From: Anaeromyces robustus
Taxonomy: Eukaryota; Neocallimastigomycota; Neocallimastigomycetes; Neocallimastigales; Neocallimastigaceae
DNA: 64,000 nucleotides
Assembly (NCBI GenBank): GCA_002104895.1
Contig: MCFG01000029.1
Coordinates: forward strand, 116,001-180,000
Direction of reading: 5' to 3'
Positions within the stretch are counted from its first letter, which is position 1. The number at the start of each line of letters is the position of its first letter. Below the pieces are notes generated by a model. It had not been told where the DNA came from and did not search any database. It saw only the letters and a program-made list of their open reading frames with translations. Positions 58,652-64,000 of the stretch are shown here, in pieces. The position numbers and the translations under genes were made by a program.

Positions 58652-61488
58652 ATGAATATCAAATTATTTAGTATTTTTTTATCATCTTTTTTAGCATTTA
58701 GTAATGGTAAGAATAAAACTTAAAAATGAAGAATAAGAATAGAATAAAGTTTAATATAATGAAATAATTAAATCCAATATATATATTTTAATAATATAAA
58801 ATTCTGATTTTTTTTTTTTCTTTGAATATTCATATAATAATATAAAATTTAGCTAAAATATATAGTTTCAATGTTGTTACGATCTTTGGAGAAGGAACAA
58901 ATATAGGTGTTAAATATAATGATAATCAATATCTTCAATTACAACCAACATTATTTCCATGTAAGTTTTTTTTTTATATAATAAAAATTTTAATATAATA
59001 AAAGTAGTAATGGATAATTAAAATAATAATAAATAAAAAAAAGAAATTATTTTTATTGTAAAAGAAAAATAATAATAATAAAGAAAATTTATTTTTTTAT
59101 ATTATTTTTTACTTATTTTTTTTTAAATTTATTTTTTTTTTAATACAATAATTATTCATTTGGTTTCTAATATTTTATAATGTATATATTATTATTTTTT
59201 ATATTCAAATATATTCGATATAATTAATAAAAATAATAGTATATAGTGGTACAGTAAGTGCTGATAATATCGATAAATATAAGTTTGTTGTTATGAATGA
59301 AAATGGAGATGTTGTTGAAGAAGAAGAAATTGAAAGAACATATAATGATAATAGTTCAAAAGTTCATGAAGTATATAACAGGTAAAAAAATAAAATATAT
59401 AAAATTTTAAAATAATAAAAAAGAATAAAATAATAAAGAATTAAGATAAAAAGTTAAATATACCAAAAAGAATAAAAAAAAATAATTATAATAAGGATTT
59501 ATTTTTTATTTTTAAATTTTTAAAAAAAATAGTATTATCACTTTATATCAATTCAAAAATATATTTAAATATATATATATTATTATATTAATAAATTTTT
59601 TTATAATAAAATATATATTTAGATATTTTATAGATAATATATTTAAAAAAAATTTTTTTTCGATATAATAAATTAATAAAATAATGAAATAATAGTAATA
59701 ATATTAATAAAAAAGAATAACAAAAATCTCAAAAAAAAAAAAAAAAATAAAAAAAAAATGGATAAATAATATATAATAAATAATAAATAATAATAATAAT
59801 ATATAAAATGATAAAATATATAAATTGATGAATGATTTTTTTGGATTAATGAATAAATGGATAATAGAAAAATATATAATTTTAATATTAATAAAAAAAT
59901 TAATACTAATTTTAAAAATTATTAAATATATATATATATATATTTTAAAAAATAATAAAATTAATCATGAAAATAATAATAATAAAAATTAAAAAGAGCA
60001 ACAAAAGAAGTTAAAATTACAGATCTTCCAAAATCTTTTGATTCTAATTATGATATTGATGGTTCAGATAAATATAAACCATTACCAGTTAATGAAATTT
60101 ATAATGTTTATTGTCAATGTGATGGTGTCTATGATAGTGTAAAAGATTTACCATTTTTAAATGAAAATAATGACCGTAATGATGATACTTCTATGTGTAC
60201 TATTAATATTGTTACACCTACTGAAACTTTCCAAACCACTGGTAAACTTCGTATATCTGGTTTTGGTAGTCGTTTTTACAAAAAATTATCATGGGTTATA
60301 AAATTTGATGAAAAATTTAAGGGAAGAAAATCATTAAAAGCTAGAGCTCTTGCTAATGATCCAACTCTTTTACGTGAAAGATTAGCTACTGATTTATATA
60401 CTGCTGTAGGTGTACCAGTACAAGTTGGTACATATGCTCGACTTTTTATTAATAATGATGTTTGGGGTTTATATTATTTAGTAGATACCCTTAGTAAAAA
60501 ATGGCTTACTAATTATATACATAATGGAGATAAAACTAAAATAGGTACTAATTATAAATTAGCTTCAAATCATCCTACTGGACCATACGCTGATCTTAAA
60601 TATCTTGGAGAAGATGTTCAACAATATATTGATACTCATGCCTATGAAATTGATGAAAGTGATGCTGATGATAAAGAAGCTCTTGAATATGGTGAACATG
60701 GATTTTATCGTTTAATTGAATTTACTAAATTATTTGATGATTGGGTAAAAAAATATAAAGATGATAATTCTGATGAATCCGTTAAAGCATTAGAAAAATT
60801 CTTTGATTTAGAAACCACTTTAAGAATGATGGTTGTTGAAGCCTTATCCCTTGCAAGAGATAATTTCTGGCTTGTTATTAGTAATGTTGCCCTTTATTAT
60901 AATAGAGAAAAAGAAAATTATCTTTTCCTTCCCTTTGATTTTGATGAATCTATGAGAGGTACTCAAGGAGAATATCTTAAAGATGATTATCTTCAAGATT
61001 GTATAACGTGGGCTGATAATGTACCAAACTTTGATCATTATTTCACAAAATCTTTATTCCAAAATGAAAAAATTGTTTCAAGATATAAGGTTATTCTTGC
61101 TAAAACCATAAGAGATTCCTTTAATCTTGATACCGTTACTCCTTACCTTAATAGTTTAGTTGAATTAATTAAAGATGATGTTCAATGGAATTTTAATGCT
61201 ACTGAAACTTTAAGTACCGCCTATGAAGGTACTCTTAATCATTATACATTTCAAAACTTTGAAGAAAATCTTGAGTCTACTGCTGTTATGTATCAAGAAC
61301 CTCTTATTTATACAGATACACCTTATGGTCTTAAACAATATGTAGATCTAAGAAGTGGTAATTGTAAAGCATTTACAGCAGATGTTAAAATTCCAAGTGG
61401 TTCTATTAGTCATCAACCTTCCTTTAAATTTATTCTTTTAGCTCAACTATTGAGTTTTTCATTTTTCATTTTTCAATTCTTTTTTTAA
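58652..61488 (+). CDS. CotH-kinase-like surface protein with GPI-type C-terminus (four exons), paralogue of the 48-kb gene
   Basis: Exons 58652-58706, 58853-58960, 59240-59381 and 59997-61488 encode 598 residues. The third exon has the same length (142 bases) as in the 48.2-kb gene, and intron phases (1, 1, 2) agree. Signal peptide about 1-18. The CotH domain carries NDPTLLRERLATDLYTAVGV, INNDVWGLYYLVDTLSKKW and FLPFDFDESMRG with aspartates at 416 and 418. The protein ends in a long hydrophobic tail (FILLAQLLSFSFFIFQFFF), as expected for GPI attachment. For exon 3 the acceptor was set at 59239 because the next AG would bring an early stop. Surface location is inferred from the two hydrophobic ends; substrate unknown. 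Confidence 0.9.
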
Positions 61489-64000
61489 TTTTAATTTAAA
61501 TTTTTATTTCATTTAAATTTCATTTAAAATTTAAATTTAAATTTTCATTTTCCATTAATTAATTTTTAAATCATTTTTTTATAAAAGGATTTTTATTATA
61601 ATAATTTAATAATATAAAATGATTTTTAATATTAATAATTAATAATTTTTTTATTTTCTTTTTATTTTTTTTTTATTATTTTTTTAATTTATAATAGTAA
61701 TAGTAATAATAATAAAATATTATCTTTCTTTTTTTTTAATTTTTGTCATTTTTATTATTTTATTATTATTATTATTATTATTTATAATCATATTTATTAT
61801 GTTTTATTTTTTAAAATATAAAATATTAATAGAAAAGATAAAAAAAAAAAGCTATATTGAATGCAAAAAAGAAAAAAGAAAAAGAAAAGAAAAGAAAAAT
61901 TATATTATTAAATATTAAATTATATTATTATATTATTATAACAAAAAAAAAATAGAAAAGAAAAGATAAAAAGAAAAAAAAATTAAGTTATTATAAAAAA
62001 TAATGAGAAATGAAGAATGAAAAGACAAAAAACAAAAAAAAAAAAAAAAAAAAAATTAACTATCAAAACAATAAGTAAAATTCCTCAAAGGAACAACAAC
62101 AACAATAATAATAATGATAATAATAATGATAATTATTATTATTTAAATATTTTTATAATATTAATTATATTATTAACTTCAACTTTAAAAGGAAGAAGGG
62201 GGAAAAAAGTATCATTTATTTTATATATTTATATTTTAATTTATATAATACAAAAAGAATAAAAAAAAAAAAAAAGATATTTATTAATAATATTCAATAT
62301 ATATAAATATAAATATTAATATAAAATATATATATAATATAAATTTTTTCTCTCTATTTTTTAAAAAAAATAATAATAATTATTTTAACAAAATTATAAG
62401 TAATGAAAGTATTTTATATAATAAATCAACCAATTTTTATATATTAAATTATTTTTTATAATATCAATAATATCAATATATCAAAATTATTATATATTAT
62501 ATATAAATATATCCATATCAATATTTTTTTTTTTTTTTAATTTTTTTTTTTTTTTTAATTTTTTTTTAAAAAAAAAGAAAAGAAAAAAAAAAAAAAAAAA
62601 GAAAGAAATTATAATATATCTTTATATAAAAAAATATAATTATAAATATAAATATAAAAGACATAAATTATTTTTAAATATTTATTAAATATCGTTTTTA
62701 TCTTTTTATATATTTTTAAATAAATAAATAAATAAATATAAATAAATATAAATAAATAAATAAATAATTCATATTATTTAGTTATTAAAATATTTAATAA
62801 TTAATTCATTAATTAATTCATTAATAATTATAATAATAATTATATATTTTCATTTATTTATTAATTATTATTTTTTTATTTTTTTTTTTTATTTTTTATA
62901 ATTATTATTATTATTTTAATAAATCTCTATTGAATTTATTTATTATTATTAATTAATAATAATAAATATATATAATAAAATAAATCTTTTTATTAATAAT
63001 GAATAACAACTATAAACAACATATAAATCACAGGCAGAAGTCTCTTCTCTCTCTTTTTTTTTTTAAATGTTTATATTAATATTAATATTTAAACTCAATA
63101 AAGATGATGGACATTATTGTGTACTTAATAATATTATTAATATAATTATTTTACATCTATAATATTTATAGTGTGACTATTTATATGTTAATATAACTAG
63201 GATTAAATAATTTTTTTTTTATTAATTTTTCTTTATATTTTAAATATTTGGCATTTAGCAATAAACCATTATATTTATTATTTATTATTAAAATATTTAA
63301 TAATTAATTAATTATTAAAATATTATTATTTATTATTTATTATTTATTATTATTATTACTATGTGCATTATTTTTTAAAATTTTTGTCAAAATAATATAA
63401 TATAAATAATATAATTATAATAATAGAATATTTAATTATAATAATATTATTTATATATACTAATATTATAATTATTTTTAAATTTTTGTAATAGTGTGTT
63501 AATTAACCCAAAAAAAAAAAAAAAATTATTATTAATATTAAATTTTTAATAACTGAAAAAAAATTTTTTTTTATCTAATAATATAAAGTTTATTTTTTTT
63601 TATGATGATACAAAAAACTTTTTTTTTTTTTTTAATAATAACAATATTTTTTATTTTATTATTATTATTATTATTATTATTAGTTTATTATTAGGTTAAA
63701 AATAAGGTGATTAAGTCATTAAATAACTAATTCATTATTATATATATTTATTCATTCATTACTAGAATATTTTAAGTTTACAACTATATAAATACTCCTA
63801 TATATATATATTTTATTCATTTATATAATTAAAAAAAAAAAAAGAAATTTAATAAAATTTTAATAATATATTCTTTTTTTTTTTTTATTAATCTAAAGAT
63901 AGATAAAGATAATAATTAATTAAAACTTATCGAAAGATTTTAAAATAAAAATAAAAATAAAAATAAAAATAAAAATAAAAATAAAAATAAAAATAAAAAT
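61489..64000. other. A/T-rich intergenic region to the window end
   Basis: No gene seen. Contains AAAG/AAAAG-rich tracts (about 61865-61900), AAAT units (about 62715-62770) and the final hexanucleotide array. A small Lys/Asn-rich ORF at 62017 was not accepted. Confidence 0.65.
63943..64000. repeat. AAAAAT hexanucleotide array, cut by the window end
   Basis: About nine AAAAAT units that run to the last base; full length not visible. Confidence 0.9.

Noticed and set aside
59240-59260. Alternative exon 3 acceptor of the 58.7-kb CotH gene at the next AG (after 59245)
   Set aside because: It would give a stop codon after a few codons; the acceptor at 59239 keeps the frame and the 142-base exon length shared with the paralogue.
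62017-62262. 81-residue Lys/Asn/Ile-rich ORF
   Set aside because: Composition follows A-runs and AAT repeats; no supporting feature.
1-64000. CRISPR arrays, tRNA genes, bacterial operons
   Set aside because: No spacer-type repeats of suitable unit, no tRNA T-loop motif found by eye, and intron-bearing eukaryotic genes throughout.

Overview
The window looks like nuclear DNA of an anaerobic gut fungus (Neocallimastigomycota; relatives such as Piromyces, Neocallimastix or Anaeromyces). The evidence is very AT-rich DNA full of homopolymers and A/T microsatellites, genes with short AT-rich GT..AG introns, Asn runs encoded by AAT repeats, and a glycoside hydrolase ending in two Cys-rich fungal dockerins (CBM10-like), a hallmark of anaerobic fungal cellulosomes. 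All family names come from motifs read by eye; no database search was run.

Layout. 0-1.6 kb: a secreted subtilase (minus strand). 5.1-14.3 kb: a tandem array of three CotH-kinase/CBM18 genes. The first two are intact five-exon genes with 5 and 4 chitin-binding modules; the third is a collapsed pseudogene. A further scrap of the same 3' end lies at 27.7 kb. 14.8-16.9 kb: two related single-TM, Asn-rich proteins, the second frameshifted in a poly-A run. 18.7-27.7 kb: a direct segmental duplication of about 3.4-3.9 kb, each copy carrying an almost identical QorB/NmrA-like oxidoreductase and a relic of a short divergent first exon. 29.5-31.9 kb: a clan GH-A glycoside hydrolase with CBM13 and a double dockerin. 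35.4-35.7 kb: a dead subtilase fragment. 36.4-37.2 kb: a frameshifted Gly-rich membrane-anchored protein, followed by a roughly 180-bp GC-rich island foreign to its surroundings. 38.3-38.7 kb: eIF1A with a small frameshift. 39.3-44.5 kb: a graveyard holding an unidentified secreted-type pseudogene, an NhaC-type Na+/H+ antiporter pseudogene, and two further coding-like relics. 48.2-50.6 and 58.7-61.5 kb: two four-exon CotH proteins with GPI-type tails in place of chitin-binding modules. The rest is A/T intergenic DNA with microsatellites and hairpins.

How it fits together. Most intact genes encode secreted or surface products: a protease, four CotH-type atypical kinases, a dockerin-bearing plant-wall hydrolase, and membrane-anchored low-complexity proteins. 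The CotH genes show two ways of holding the same domain at the cell surface: chitin binding through CBM18, or a hydrophobic GPI-like tail. Housekeeping content is limited to eIF1A and the QorB-like enzymes, whose C/G-ending codons suggest high expression. Turnover is rapid: tandem duplication, gain or loss of modules within genes, and several stages of decay are all visible. Three otherwise good genes carry single small indels in simple repeats; these could be real or assembly errors.
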